Part shown: in pieces, positions 40,701 to 43,174 of the stretch
How positions within the stretch are numbered: position 1 is the stretch's first letter
Layout: each line of letters opens with the position of its first letter
Assembly (NCBI GenBank): GCA_025267735.1
Contig: CM046298.1
Location: 40,263,917-40,327,916 of the forward strand
Length of the DNA stretch: 64,000 nt
Direction: 5' to 3'
Origin: Mactra quadrangularis
Lineage: Eukaryota > Mollusca > Bivalvia > Venerida > Mactridae
Translations under genes and position numbers: made by a program
The notes under the pieces: generated by a model
The model's database searches: none
The model's input: only the letters and a program-made list of their open reading frames with translations
Told to the model about the DNA's origin: nothing

Positions 40701-40989
40701 ATATTATGGAGCAGGTGTATATTTTGCTACCAATGCTAGCTATTCTGCTAGAGATAATTATTCAAGAGCTGACGCTTCAGGTGTGAAGAAAATGTATTAT
40801 TGTCTTGTTTTGACGGGTGAATATACACAGGGGAAGGAAGGAATGAGAGTGGCTCCAAAGAAAGGTAGTGGTGACGACACGGCACTCTATGACTCTGTGG
40901 TCGAAAACGTTAAAAATCCGGGAATGTTCATCATTTTCCATGATACCCAAGCCTATCCTGAATATCTTGTGTCATTTAAGAAACAATAG
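1284..40989 (+). CDS. PARP14: Gene A: PARP14-like mono-ADP-ribosyltransferase, multi-exon, 5' end outside window
   Basis: This is a spliced gene of at least 25 coding exons, reconstructed from GT-AG boundaries and continuous reading phase. Domain order is at least six RRM-like repeats, KH-like segments, macrodomains 1-3, a KH-like segment, WWE and the PARP/ART catalytic domain. This is the order known for vertebrate PARP14, where three RRMs are usual. About 2,100 residues are encoded in the window. The catalytic part shows the histidine of LWHGT, the tyrosine of VYFA and a C-terminal YPEYLVSF, which fits a mono-ADP-ribosyltransferase of the PARP14/15 type rather than a polymerase. The expected role, from the family, is nuclear/cytosolic ADP-ribosylation and ADP-ribose reading in stress or antiviral responses. 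Exon coordinates are listed separately. No start codon is visible: the first exon seen begins in phase 1, and gene B suggests further 5' exons upstream. Confidence 0.93.
2352..2632 (+). mobile_element. tRNA-derived SINE, family 2, degraded
   Basis: The head has a tRNA-like layout with a B-box-like stretch (gggtgcaaatcccaccc). The body contains 'ttccggccttgtggaagggtaggtgagtactgg' in pieces shared with the intact copy at 32156, and it ends in an 'agggcgttaaat' tail. It lies in the intron before RRM exon 1. Confidence 0.65.
2968..3180 (+). CDS. PARP14: Gene A exon: RRM-like repeat 1
   Basis: This 213-bp phase 1-1 exon follows the acceptor ctatttag and ends at the donor g|gtatga. It starts with a Glu/Asp-rich linker, followed by an RRM-like segment: strand LVVLNLP, helix LLRFFFESKRNFGG and strand AMAIVEFENA. 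The FESKRxxGG turn is shared with the next four RRM exons, though one glycine and a serine are altered here. Confidence 0.85.
3586..4007. mobile_element. Small TTAA-flanked element (piggyBac-like MITE candidate)
   Basis: TTAA at 3582-3585 and 4008-4011 flanks a 422-bp unit whose ends begin CCCTTAAC and, on the other strand, CCTTTAAC. A TTAA target with CCyTT ends suits piggyBac-type elements. It has no coding capacity. Confidence 0.4.
4058..4315 (+). CDS. PARP14: Gene A exon: RRM-like repeat 2
   Basis: This 258-bp phase 1-1 exon runs from the acceptor ttattcag to the donor g|gtatat. It has a linker with a VVHVERYEPE strand, then an RRM-like unit (VVQVSGPV, TVELYFESKKRSGGG, LNVLLVTFEEEE). The ELYFESKKRSGGG signature is typical of the PARP10/PARP14 RRM family. 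The exon begins 50 bp after the end of a candidate TTAA-flanked element. Confidence 0.9.
4838..5135 (+). mobile_element. tRNA-derived SINE, family 1
   Basis: Pol III A box TAGCTTAGTTGG at 4842-4853 and B box GGTTTGATTCC at 4886-4896, followed by a 240-bp body and a tail 'ggcgttaaacccaataaacaaac'. Short matching flanks (tgtagga) occur at both ends. Reverse-strand copies lie at about 14270 and 27400. Confidence 0.75.
5658..6375. repeat. Tandem repeat, about 145-bp unit, five copies
   Basis: The phrase 'tttccgctcaataactttag' (with small variants) recurs near 5658, 5813, 5931, 6076, 6221 and 6365, so most units are 145 bp. Each contains 'caaggtcaaggtcact'. It is preceded by a GC-rich stretch 'gggcggtcggccgggctgg'. 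It lies in the intron between RRM exons 2 and 3, probably inside a larger unclassified element. Confidence 0.85.
6934..7236 (+). CDS. PARP14: Gene A exon: RRM-like repeat 3
   Basis: This 303-bp phase 1-1 exon encodes AQRVIEREKHVV, then an RRM-like unit with TVEMYFENSKRSGGG and the closing strand DVIYIKFSDEE. It keeps the same layout as the neighbouring repeats: basic linker, strand, helix with SGGG turn, acidic loop, strand. The acceptor ttttctactag and donor g|gtaaat are both good. Confidence 0.9.
7530..7705 (+). mobile_element. SINE family 2 tail fragment
   Basis: The stretch has 'tacccttccatgaaaat', 'ggttataggcaagggtccagg' and 'aaaatagcctaaattgtgtt', which match the body and tail of the SINE at 32156. 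The tRNA head is missing. Confidence 0.55.
8015..8311 (+). CDS. PARP14: Gene A exon: RRM-like repeat 4
   Basis: This 297-bp phase 1-1 exon starts ALRVVTRDKHEV, closely matching the start of the previous exon, and carries TVELYFENNRRSGGG plus DVIYIRFTSEE. It is the nearest relative of repeat 3, which implies a recent internal exon duplication. Its acceptor is attctttcag and its donor g|gtactt. Confidence 0.9.
9300..9545 (+). CDS. PARP14: Gene A exon: RRM-like repeat 5 (divergent)
   Basis: This 246-bp phase 1-1 exon starts AKRVAERSHSVE, like repeats 3 and 4. Its RRM half is divergent: NKVLIKGLNTSTSQDGLFNF, then VMVTFEGKA, with a lost RSGGG turn. RNP-like positions are weak, so this copy may act as a structural fold rather than an RNA binder. 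Confidence 0.85.
9668..9878 (+). mobile_element. 211-bp MITE with TTA target duplication (Harbinger-like), copy 1
   Basis: The inverted ends carry 'GATCATATGTTCTA' near the left and its complement near the right. TTA occurs directly outside both ends (9665-9667 and 9879-9881). The interior is AT-rich with repeated CGCTCGC. A second copy lies in inverse orientation at 26392. The 3-bp TWA target suggests PIF/Harbinger. Confidence 0.7.
10696..10929 (+). CDS. PARP14: Gene A exon: RRM-like repeat 6
   Basis: This 234-bp phase 1-1 exon contains CIMVAELPDK, TVQFYFENQRKSGGGDVEKV and CLVYFIDYK, which correspond to the RRM strand 1, helix and turn, and closing strand. The acceptor is atatttacag and the donor g|gtaaag. 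It closes the RRM array and is followed by the long KH exon. Confidence 0.9.
11659..13395 (+). CDS. PARP14: Gene A long exon: KH-like segments, acidic tract, start of macrodomain 1
   Basis: This 1,737-bp exon (579 codons, phase 1-1) is the largest coding exon in the window. Most of it is alternating short strands and long charged helices, the pattern of the serial KH-like domains that predicted structures place after the RRMs of PARP14. I infer KH-like folds from position and pattern and do not see clear GXXG loops. Near residue 508 is an acidic run of nine aspartates, likely a flexible linker. After it macrodomain 1 opens with VDIIVNTVNEKLNLSGGLGK, whose NxxNE and GG positions match the adenosine and diphosphate loops of macrodomains. 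Confidence 0.92.
13450..13719. mobile_element. Tc1/mariner-type MITE 'CAGTACCCACCAAAAG', copy 1
   Basis: The left end CAGTACCCACCAAAAGTTTG follows TA; the right end 'ttttggtgggttctg' is its inverse. The right TA is mutated. Copies at 17194 and 42805 and a half copy at 45446 share the interior phrase 'tatgctatttttg'. Confidence 0.65.
14001..14256 (+). CDS. PARP14: Gene A exon: macrodomain 1, middle
   Basis: This exon begins in phase 1 and ends in phase 2, with acceptor gtctttgtag and donor gg|gtaagt. It encodes CQGYIKNNGRLGEGEAFIST, the strand HIIHIRGPVW and the closing strand SVAIPAVSCGASG. IPAxSxGxxG is the second phosphate-binding loop of macrodomains. A minus-strand SINE lies directly after the donor. 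Confidence 0.9.
14270..14574 (-). mobile_element. tRNA-derived SINE, family 1, minus strand
   Basis: Read on the minus strand it has the tRNA-like head (complement of 'ctgagctagccaaccgggc') and the same body as the SINE at 4838. It ends 13 bp from the donor of the macrodomain 1 exon. Confidence 0.65.
15332..15567 (+). CDS. PARP14: Gene A exon: macrodomain 1 C-terminus and basic-proline linker
   Basis: The acceptor tacaattttag restores GG|A, giving GFPVHSATSIIVSAVKNYF, the last helix of macrodomain 1 (PARP14 family members have GFP at this point). The last strand VTHVYFCDI follows, then a Lys/Pro/Arg-rich linker (TTRPKPVPRKPPGSRPRG) that is probably disordered. It ends in phase 1 at aa|gtaagt. 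Confidence 0.88.
15610..15845 (+). mobile_element. SINE family 1 remnant
   Basis: The stretch has 'gtagtgcacgagtctactaatcagaggttcc', 'ggaccttggtcatgaaa' and 'ttagtcactaatgaaagtat', matching the body of the SINE at 4838. The tRNA boxes are decayed. Confidence 0.5.
16418..16512 (+). CDS. PARP14: Gene A exon: start of macrodomain 2
   Basis: This 95-bp exon enters in phase 1 and leaves in phase 0. It encodes MTIKNVTITVVKAEIAREK, the first strand and the usual 'G/A-x-I' segment that precedes the adenine-binding loop. The donor aag|gtttgc is weaker than its neighbours. Confidence 0.85.
16570..16765 (-). mobile_element. SINE family 2 remnant, minus strand
   Basis: 'gcctaacctagtttcactgacccttgtc' and 'ttgacataactgtcaaaatt' are complements of the family 2 body. 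It lies in the intron before the macrodomain 2 core exon. Confidence 0.5.
16906..17142 (+). CDS. PARP14: Gene A exon: macrodomain 2, ADP-ribose-binding loops
   Basis: This 237-bp phase 0-0 exon encodes VDVIVNTTARNLDLKNGAVS, then LLKGGGSGLQDEL and the strand CDYVVHTSPP. The NTTARNL motif corresponds to the macrodomain NxxN loop, here with arginine in place of the usual second Asn region. The donor gct|gtaagt is strong. Confidence 0.9.
17194..17575. mobile_element. Tc1/mariner-type MITE, copy 2
   Basis: TA-flanked at both sides (17192-17193 and 17576-17577) with inverted ends CAGTACCCACCAAAAGTTTG and 'aaacttttggtgggttctg'. It begins 51 bp after a gene A donor. Confidence 0.7.
18185..18394 (+). 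CDS. PARP14: Gene A exon: macrodomain 2 C-terminal half
   Basis: This 210-bp phase 0-0 exon after ttttcttttcag encodes VLRKIMNNCLMEAEKKRVKS, then IAFPAIGTGNLGYP, an intact macrodomain phosphate-binding loop, and the closing strand VRFIVYQKD. Macrodomain 2 looks complete across its three exons plus the start of the next exon. Confidence 0.92.
19268..19445 (+). mobile_element. SINE family 2 relative
   Basis: The B box 'gggttcgagcccgg' is followed by 'ggcctcgtggtagggtaagtaagtactgg' and a tail 'gaatacaacgttt'. It lies just before the exon at 19512. Confidence 0.5.
19512..19611 (+). CDS. PARP14: Gene A exon: macrodomain 2 end and acidic linker, branch point of two candidate isoforms
   Basis: This 100-bp exon (phase 0 to 1) encodes AFLNELQRRQTPGGATAEVS and an Asp-rich tail. 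The donor g|gtgagt leaves one base. That base completes a codon with either the macrodomain 3 exon at 25407 (G|AG) or the protease exon at 21952 (G|AT). Reading past the donor meets TAA at once, so splicing is required. Confidence 0.85.
19660..19854 (+). CDS. Possible upstream coding exon of the Ulp1-like unit
   Basis: This open segment is flanked by AG at 19658-19659 and an excellent donor, gtag|gtaaat. It is 195 bp and phase 1-1, so it could join to the protease exon at 21952. It encodes basic amphipathic helices, e.g. NEWFNKLKESIRRRKLDRTL, and has an internal ATG at 19689. The acceptor has no pyrimidine tract and would leave a 48-bp intron after the PARP exon. It is therefore more likely the first exon of a separate transcript, or not an exon at all. 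Confidence 0.35.
19855..21951 (+). other. Intron before the Ulp1-like exon
   Basis: AT-rich sequence with no convincing exon or recognised mobile element. It becomes strongly T-rich and A-rich from 21660 to 21900 and ends in the protease exon acceptor. Short open frames here lack splice or homology support. Confidence 0.4.
21952..22754 (+). CDS. C48/Ulp1-like cysteine protease with PHD-like finger: candidate alternative last exon or nested gene
   Basis: The acceptor gtttggtag precedes a 267-residue open frame ending in TGA. Counting from the shared Asp codon, the protease core begins near WLEDDEIDLAS and carries His93 (HGNHW), Asp111 (IIIYDS), Gln147/148 and Cys153 (NCGPFA). This is the H-D-Q-C order of Ulp1/SENP-type ubiquitin-like proteases. 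Residues 216-262 hold a cysteine-rich finger (CCSC, IQCSVCSKWCH, CRRC) of PHD type, but the Cys expected two residues after the His is absent. Entry phase matches the PARP donor at 19612. It is intact and same-strand, inside the intron between macrodomains 2 and 3. Ulp1 plus zinc-finger ORFs also occur in DNA transposons, so a mobile origin is possible. Confidence 0.75.
22755..25172 (+). other. 3' flank of the Ulp1-like exon, intron of gene A
   Basis: Could be the 3' UTR of the protease isoform up to the hexamer at 24361. It contains a SINE-like stretch near 23515-23640 ('ggttcgcacc' B-box-like). I found no other coding signal. Confidence 0.4.
24361..24366 (+). promoter_or_regulatory. Candidate polyadenylation signal for the Ulp1-like transcript
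   Basis: AATAAA lies 1.6 kb after the protease stop codon and is followed by a T-rich stretch (ttcttgtattctattttgtt). It is the clearest hexamer I noticed between this stop and the macrodomain 3 exon. Its use is an inference. Confidence 0.3.
25173..25356. mobile_element. Inverted-repeat element upstream of the macrodomain 3 exon
   Basis: Ends AGCGTGTTCAGAAACAACCC and, inverted, 'ttgaacacgct'. The interior has repeated 'caactcaac' and 'gttgagttg' that can fold back. The unit ends 50 bp before the exon at 25407. No target duplication is clear. Confidence 0.5.
25407..25550 (+). CDS. PARP14: Gene A exon: start of macrodomain 3
   Basis: This 144-bp phase 1-1 exon follows the acceptor tatgtacag. 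It encodes an acidic lead, then LNIIIKQGDITSEPAECIVN and SSNEDLDLSRG. The G-D-I-T and I-V-N-x-x-N-E motifs are the standard macrodomain opening, and this is the most canonical N-terminus of the three. Confidence 0.92.
25718..25771. repeat. (TA)n microsatellite
   Basis: About 50 bp of alternating T and A with one interruption, followed 40 bp later by a run of ten G. It lies in the intron inside macrodomain 3. Confidence 0.95.
26189..26254 (+). CDS. PARP14: Gene A exon: macrodomain 3 micro-exon
   Basis: This 66-bp exon is bounded by ctattttag and a|gtaagc and encodes GAVAQSLSKKGGKKLAEALD KL, the glycine loop and helix 1 of the macrodomain. Phase is 1 to 1. It is short but fully required to connect its neighbours in frame. 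Confidence 0.88.
   Translation: MQWHSLSRKKVVKNLQKPLTN
26392..26601 (-). mobile_element. 210-bp MITE (Harbinger-like), copy 2
   Basis: This is the same element as at 9668, on the opposite strand. Direct TAA flanks lie at 26389-26391 and 26602-26604. It sits in the intron inside macrodomain 3. Confidence 0.7.
27087..27266 (+). CDS. PARP14: Gene A exon: macrodomain 3, middle
   Basis: This 180-bp phase 1-1 exon encodes DEMKTKRFVVTDAPNMKCKK, the strand IIHIVAADS and IAFPALGTG, the intact phosphate loop. The donor g|gtatga is followed by the intron that holds the 34-bp splice-acceptor minisatellite. Confidence 0.92.
27400..27660 (-). mobile_element. tRNA-derived SINE, family 1, minus strand
   Basis: Contains complements of the family 1 body ('agtcagtcaacctact', 'gttactgacaactgc') and ends with 'ctgagctagcttggtgggct', the complement of the tRNA-like A box region. 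Confidence 0.6.
28222..28556 (+). repeat. 34-bp minisatellite built from a splice acceptor
   Basis: The ten units are one 34-bp variant, one 29-bp deletion variant and eight 34-bp copies, which I counted as exact (28285-28556). Each ends 'gtgttacttacag', and the next bases 'gtgtgaagtata' match the start of the macrodomain 3 C-terminal exon. The array thus presents a series of near-identical 3' splice sites immediately upstream of the true one. Confidence 0.95.
28557..28745 (+). CDS. PARP14: Gene A exon: macrodomain 3 C-terminus
   Basis: This 189-bp phase 1-1 exon encodes GVKYKSTDMAPIMINAVREF and the final strand VRIVIFQEAMV. Its acceptor and first 13 bases are the last member of a tandem 34-bp repeat, so the authentic acceptor is preceded by near-identical copies of itself. 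Confidence 0.9.
29010..29225 (+). mobile_element. tRNA-derived SINE-like sequence, third family
   Basis: 'gtggctgtaaccaagtggtt' and 'ccaagattcgagtccc' look like tRNA A and B box regions. The tail 'gaccaagaaactt...gtactgagggacctggaagca' also resembles 300-375 and 9050-9110, so it is dispersed. Confidence 0.5.
29407..29606 (+). CDS. PARP14: Gene A exon: linker and KH-like segment before WWE
   Basis: This 200-bp exon (phase 1 to 0) starts with a basic linker (TFKKAKKTETKATQPRRNTD), then VTFVFYSMSLDKIKEAIKKL, a strand-helix unit resembling the KH-like fold found between macrodomain 3 and WWE in PARP14. The fold assignment is by pattern and position. Confidence 0.85.
29850..30035. mobile_element. 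186-bp TA-flanked MITE with internal repeats
   Basis: Left end CAGTAAAACTTGG, right end CCAAGTTCTACTG, each next to TA. The interior repeats 'gtatgttataaccga' several times. Confidence 0.65.
30036..32140 (+). other. Intron of gene A without recognised genes
   Basis: AT-rich intron. I see short open frames without support and no clear element, apart from scattered simple A and T runs. Confidence 0.4.
32156..32454 (+). mobile_element. tRNA-derived SINE, family 2, intact copy
   Basis: This is the best SINE in the window. The 15-bp target duplication 'cttccatatccttaa' is exact at 32141-32155 and 32455-32469. A box TAGCTCAGTTGG at 32167-32178, B box GGTTCGAATCC at 32220-32230, and an (AAAT)n tail. 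The identical flanks suggest recent insertion. It sits about 100 bp upstream of the KH exon. Confidence 0.92.
32553..32677 (+). CDS. PARP14: Gene A exon: KH-like segment, second half
   Basis: This 125-bp exon (phase 0 to 2) after atgttttactag encodes VAQVKSIENKYKLKLHIDTS and the strand-helix GSLEVIGLTANVNSAATKIH. It completes the KH-like unit begun at 29407. A 2.9-kb intron with a young SINE precedes it. Confidence 0.88.
32698..33060. mobile_element. Possible hAT MITE, left end only
   Basis: Starts TAGGGCTGTCACCGATGATA just after the donor at 32678, with palindromic 'ccggtatattac' and 'accgcggtac' motifs. The matching right end is not evident, so it is probably truncated; the stated right limit is arbitrary. 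Confidence 0.4.
33792..33974 (+). CDS. PARP14: Gene A exon: WWE domain, first half
   Basis: This 183-bp exon (phase 2-2) encodes a helix (LLREVQTELHTKQAAELLTN) followed by VVQWFYIEVTNTGQNLQPYD, which opens the WWE domain with its conserved Trp, and a YRIESAFKSK helix. In the family, WWE domains bind ADP-ribose units or mediate partner contacts. Confidence 0.9.
34036..34220. mobile_element. Inverted-repeat element with CTCTGCAGAGG motifs
   Basis: Begins 'acaacctctcttgagcaac' and ends 'gctctgcagaggtcatgctgta', with several 'tgcagaggt' repeats inside. A related stretch in the opposite orientation lies at 42480-42660. Confidence 0.5.
34262..34500 (+). mobile_element. SINE family 1 remnant
   Basis: 'gtggagtttggtcatgaaatg' and 'agttattagcctcaggagaatatacatgcctagt' resemble the family 1 body. 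It lies in the WWE intron. Confidence 0.4.
34938..35456. mobile_element. About 520-bp imperfect palindromic element
   Basis: Left 'atgtcggtctcgattt' and right 'aaatcgagaccgatat' are inverse. Further in, 'tgcagcgattcaac...ttccggttaa' pairs with 'ttaaaccggaagtg...aatcgctgca'. It has no coding capacity and lies within the WWE intron. Confidence 0.6.
35844..35947 (+). CDS. PARP14: Gene A exon: WWE domain, second half
   Basis: This 104-bp exon (phase 2 to 1) encodes VDDSFFIIDFTDMIEYPEGN and the ending PVIRRDLVK. The FxIDFxxM strand and R-R ending are typical of WWE C-terminal strands. It is split from the first half by a 1.9-kb intron that holds inverted-repeat elements. Confidence 0.9.
36716..36858 (+). 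CDS. PARP14: Gene A exon: start of ART catalytic domain
   Basis: This 143-bp exon (phase 1 to 0) encodes VPESWGDFKGDMKVDVLPSA, then YKTLEATFLASVGAGYIVTK. PxxW at the start of the catalytic region and the E-x-x-F-L helix are standard in PARP10/14/15-type ART domains. Confidence 0.9.
37535..37690 (-). mobile_element. SINE family 2 remnant, minus strand
   Basis: Complements of the family 2 body: 'gcacctaacctagctttcctaggcccttgtc', 'agtactcacctaacct' and 'aatttgacataattgac'. Confidence 0.5.
38047..38224 (+). CDS. PARP14: Gene A exon: ART domain with catalytic histidine
   Basis: This 178-bp exon (phase 0 to 1) encodes IERIMNRTLWTQYQAKKEQL, then NERQLWHGTAPEAVDNINAH and GFNRSYCGKN. LWHGT supplies the NAD-binding histidine. 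The single base left at the donor g|gttagt fits both downstream terminal exons, each giving GCx (Ala). Confidence 0.93.
38565..38665. repeat. GGTAAC-rich short repeat
   Basis: 'attggtaac' and variants recur about eight times in 100 bp within the intron before the terminal exons. A further pair of about 60-bp repeats ('tttacgcaatgcactt') follows at 38795-38905. Confidence 0.75.
39500..39780 (+). CDS. PARP14: Gene A terminal exon, version a: ART C-terminal half
   Basis: The acceptor atgttttttag is followed by 93 codons and TAG. The exon encodes GEGVYFAVNANYSASYTYSR with the catalytic tyrosine in VYFA, then MYYCLVLTGEFTSG, TALYDSVSGPGMFIIFHDTQ and AYPEYLVSFKQK. Compared with version b it lacks four residues in the loop after YDSV and differs mostly around the tyrosine and the donor-loop segment. 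It has its own polyadenylation hexamer 173 bp after the stop. The two versions are about 70% identical in protein. Confidence 0.9.
39953..39958 (+). promoter_or_regulatory. Polyadenylation signal after terminal exon a
   Basis: AATAAA lies 173 bp downstream of the TAG at 39778-39780 and before terminal exon b. This makes exon a a plausible complete 3' end in its own right. Confidence 0.5.
40697..40989 (+). CDS. PARP14: Gene A terminal exon, version b: ART C-terminal half
   Basis: The acceptor tactttccag is followed by 97 codons and TAG. The exon encodes GAGVYFATNASYSARDNYSR, MYYCLVLTGEYTQG, ALYDSVVENVKNPGMFIIFH and AYPEYLVSFKKQ. It keeps the full loop after YDSV, and its NASYSARDNYS is closer to the usual PARP14 pattern, so it is probably the ancestral version. 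The third triad position falls in YPEYLV, where I read leucine, as in mono-ART PARPs. Entry phase equals that of version a. Confidence 0.9.
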
Positions 40990-41978
40990 GAACTACCAGC
41001 GATTGACTATAATTATGTTGGAAAATGTTCAAATATATCAAACATTATAAAAAAAACTGTTTAAATACCTATAAACCAGTGGCGGTTGTCACAAAACCTC
41101 TCAAGAAAAAATCTTTGTAAGTCAAATGCAGGAAACATTGATAATACAGTCATTTTTTGGACTATCAATACAAATGTTATTGAATTGTATAGAATATTGT
41201 ATACCTTTTGATTATCATATCATACTTATGCTTATTAACCATCTGACTTTGAACTGCTAATAATATGAAATTGGCTTACAATAACTTTTTTCGTAAGAAT
41301 TTTTGTGAAAAGTACCACAGAAAGTTTATGGTTTTTAATGTGTTTACCTTTGTTACATGTACTTTTGTTAAGGATAAATTGAGACAGATTTAAACAATAT
41401 ATATCTGGTGTGTATAATGTCACATGTTATCTTGAACAAGCTAAATTGTACTTATTTATTGAAATATTTTGTTAAGAAATATAATACGTCGAATAAGAAT
41501 ATGATTTGTTGTTTAATTATCTATCAAATTATGAATCATGTACTGTTGTCCTTAACTATCTTTATTCTCCATACTAATTTTTATCTAAATTTGAGGGAAT
41601 TTTTAACTGAGATGGGGAAAAGACATACAATTTTGAGAGGGGAATGGGTCCAAAATATGCCAAATAAGTGTCCTGGAATATGATTACGAATTATTAGTAA
41701 ATTTCTTTACAAATCAGGTAACATTGCCGTTCCTAGATTGTGATTTATATGTATGATTGTTTCTATTGTGTCATAACTGTCTCTGTTTGAAGTGTTGTCT
41801 ACCAGTGCTATTTTTCATACCACTTGTAGCTGTCAATTTCAGTTATTTGTAGAATTTGTATTATTGGGACTGCATTTAATAATAGATTATTTATATATCC
41901 GGAATTAAAATATAATACGTTTTCCCTACCATGCAAATACACTTCACTGTTACAATGGTTTTGTGTTTGATTTTTTTT

Positions 41979-42186
41979 ATTGCGTTGTGTCAGTTTTAAA
42001 ATGAAACATTTTTTTCAATAGTGTGTGTAACCCCTAATAACCCAAATGAGTTTTCTGTTCTTCCGGCTAAATTCCTTTGCAAACTTGTAGCATCGATGCG
42101 TAAAAGGAGCACCGAACTCATTCGGGTTAATGGGGGTCACACACACATTGAAAAAAATGTTTCATTTAAAACTGTCTCAGCGCAAT
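41979..42186. repeat. Long hairpin (snap-back) element, arms about 75 bp
   Basis: From 'attgcgttgtgtcagtttt' to 'aactgtctcagcgcaat' the two halves are near-perfect inverse copies. Each carries 'gtttcattt' or its complement and the 'gtgtgtgaccccc'-type motif, with a short loop between. It lies downstream of gene A; an RNA would fold into a long hairpin. Confidence 0.8.
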
Positions 42187-42479
42187 CATTTGTAACTTGC
42201 AAATCCTCAATGTCAATTTTCAACACATTACTGTACCGACATAACTGACTCAAATTTCACAATTATTTTTTTATTCAATGCATAATATCATTTTCTTTCT
42301 AACGATACTAAACGTATGAGTGTGCAATAACAAACAAAAAAGATATTATGGTTTTTGTAGACCGTACAAAACTTTTGTCAATTAGTATATTTAATCATAT
42401 TGAATTGGAGAGATCAAACTTTGAATTAGTATATCTTTGAATTTCTCGAGAAAGCAATTTTTTTCTATATACACATATA

Positions 42480-42660
42480 TACAGTATATATATGGGCAGA
42501 GCAGTGCCCTACAGAACAACGCCTCTGCACAACGGGTTTTATATTTCCTACAGACGTAATAATAATTGTATTTAATCTCTGCAGAACTAAAACCTCTGAA
42601 CAGCTACACATTTGAGTCTCTCACAGTTGGTGTTATTCAAGAGGTGACTGTACAGCTTAG
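42480..42660. mobile_element. Inverted copy of the CTCTGCAGAGG element
   Basis: 'cagaacaacgcctctgcac', 'ctctgcagaactaaaacctctgaacagct' and 'caagaggtgactgtacag' mirror the motifs at 34036-34220. Confidence 0.45.
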
Positions 42661-42804
42661 AACTCCATGAATTAAGTGTTTAAATTGATTATTTGTACTT
42701 AGTTACAACAATCATACATATAATCAAATCATATGGCTGTTCTTTTGTTACTGCATTTTATTGGCCAGCTAGTCAATGTTTCTATGGTAATAGAAAGTTT
42801 TATA

Positions 42805-43174
42805 CAGTACCCACCAAAAGTTAAGAGACAAAGTAGAGTTTCTACTATTCTTGTATTTTAATCATTTTTTTTGTTAAATTACTATTTTACACATGTATAT
42901 AAATTAAGTATGGTTTCTTATAAAATGAAAACAAATTTCATGAAAAAACAGCATTTGACTTTCTAAAGCATCCAAAACCATAACTTGTTTACTCTAATTA
43001 TTTTCCACAGCATAGCTTCTATGCTATTTTTGTAGTTGAAATTATTATCATAATGATAACGAAGAAATAAAGCAAAACTTAAAAACATTTCAAAATAAGA
43101 AGTTTTCAAATTTTGGATAAAAGTTATTCAGTAGACCGACAAAATGAAAATGTCTCCAAAGTTTTGGTGGGTAC
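42805..43174. mobile_element. Tc1/mariner-type MITE, copy 3
   Basis: Left end after TA at 42803-42804; the right end is 'gttttggtgggtac'. The interior matches copies 1 and 2. It lies downstream of gene A terminal exon b. Confidence 0.65.

Noticed and set aside
42021..42248. 75-residue open frame
   Set aside because: It lies across the arms of a hairpin element and has no splice, start-context or homology support.
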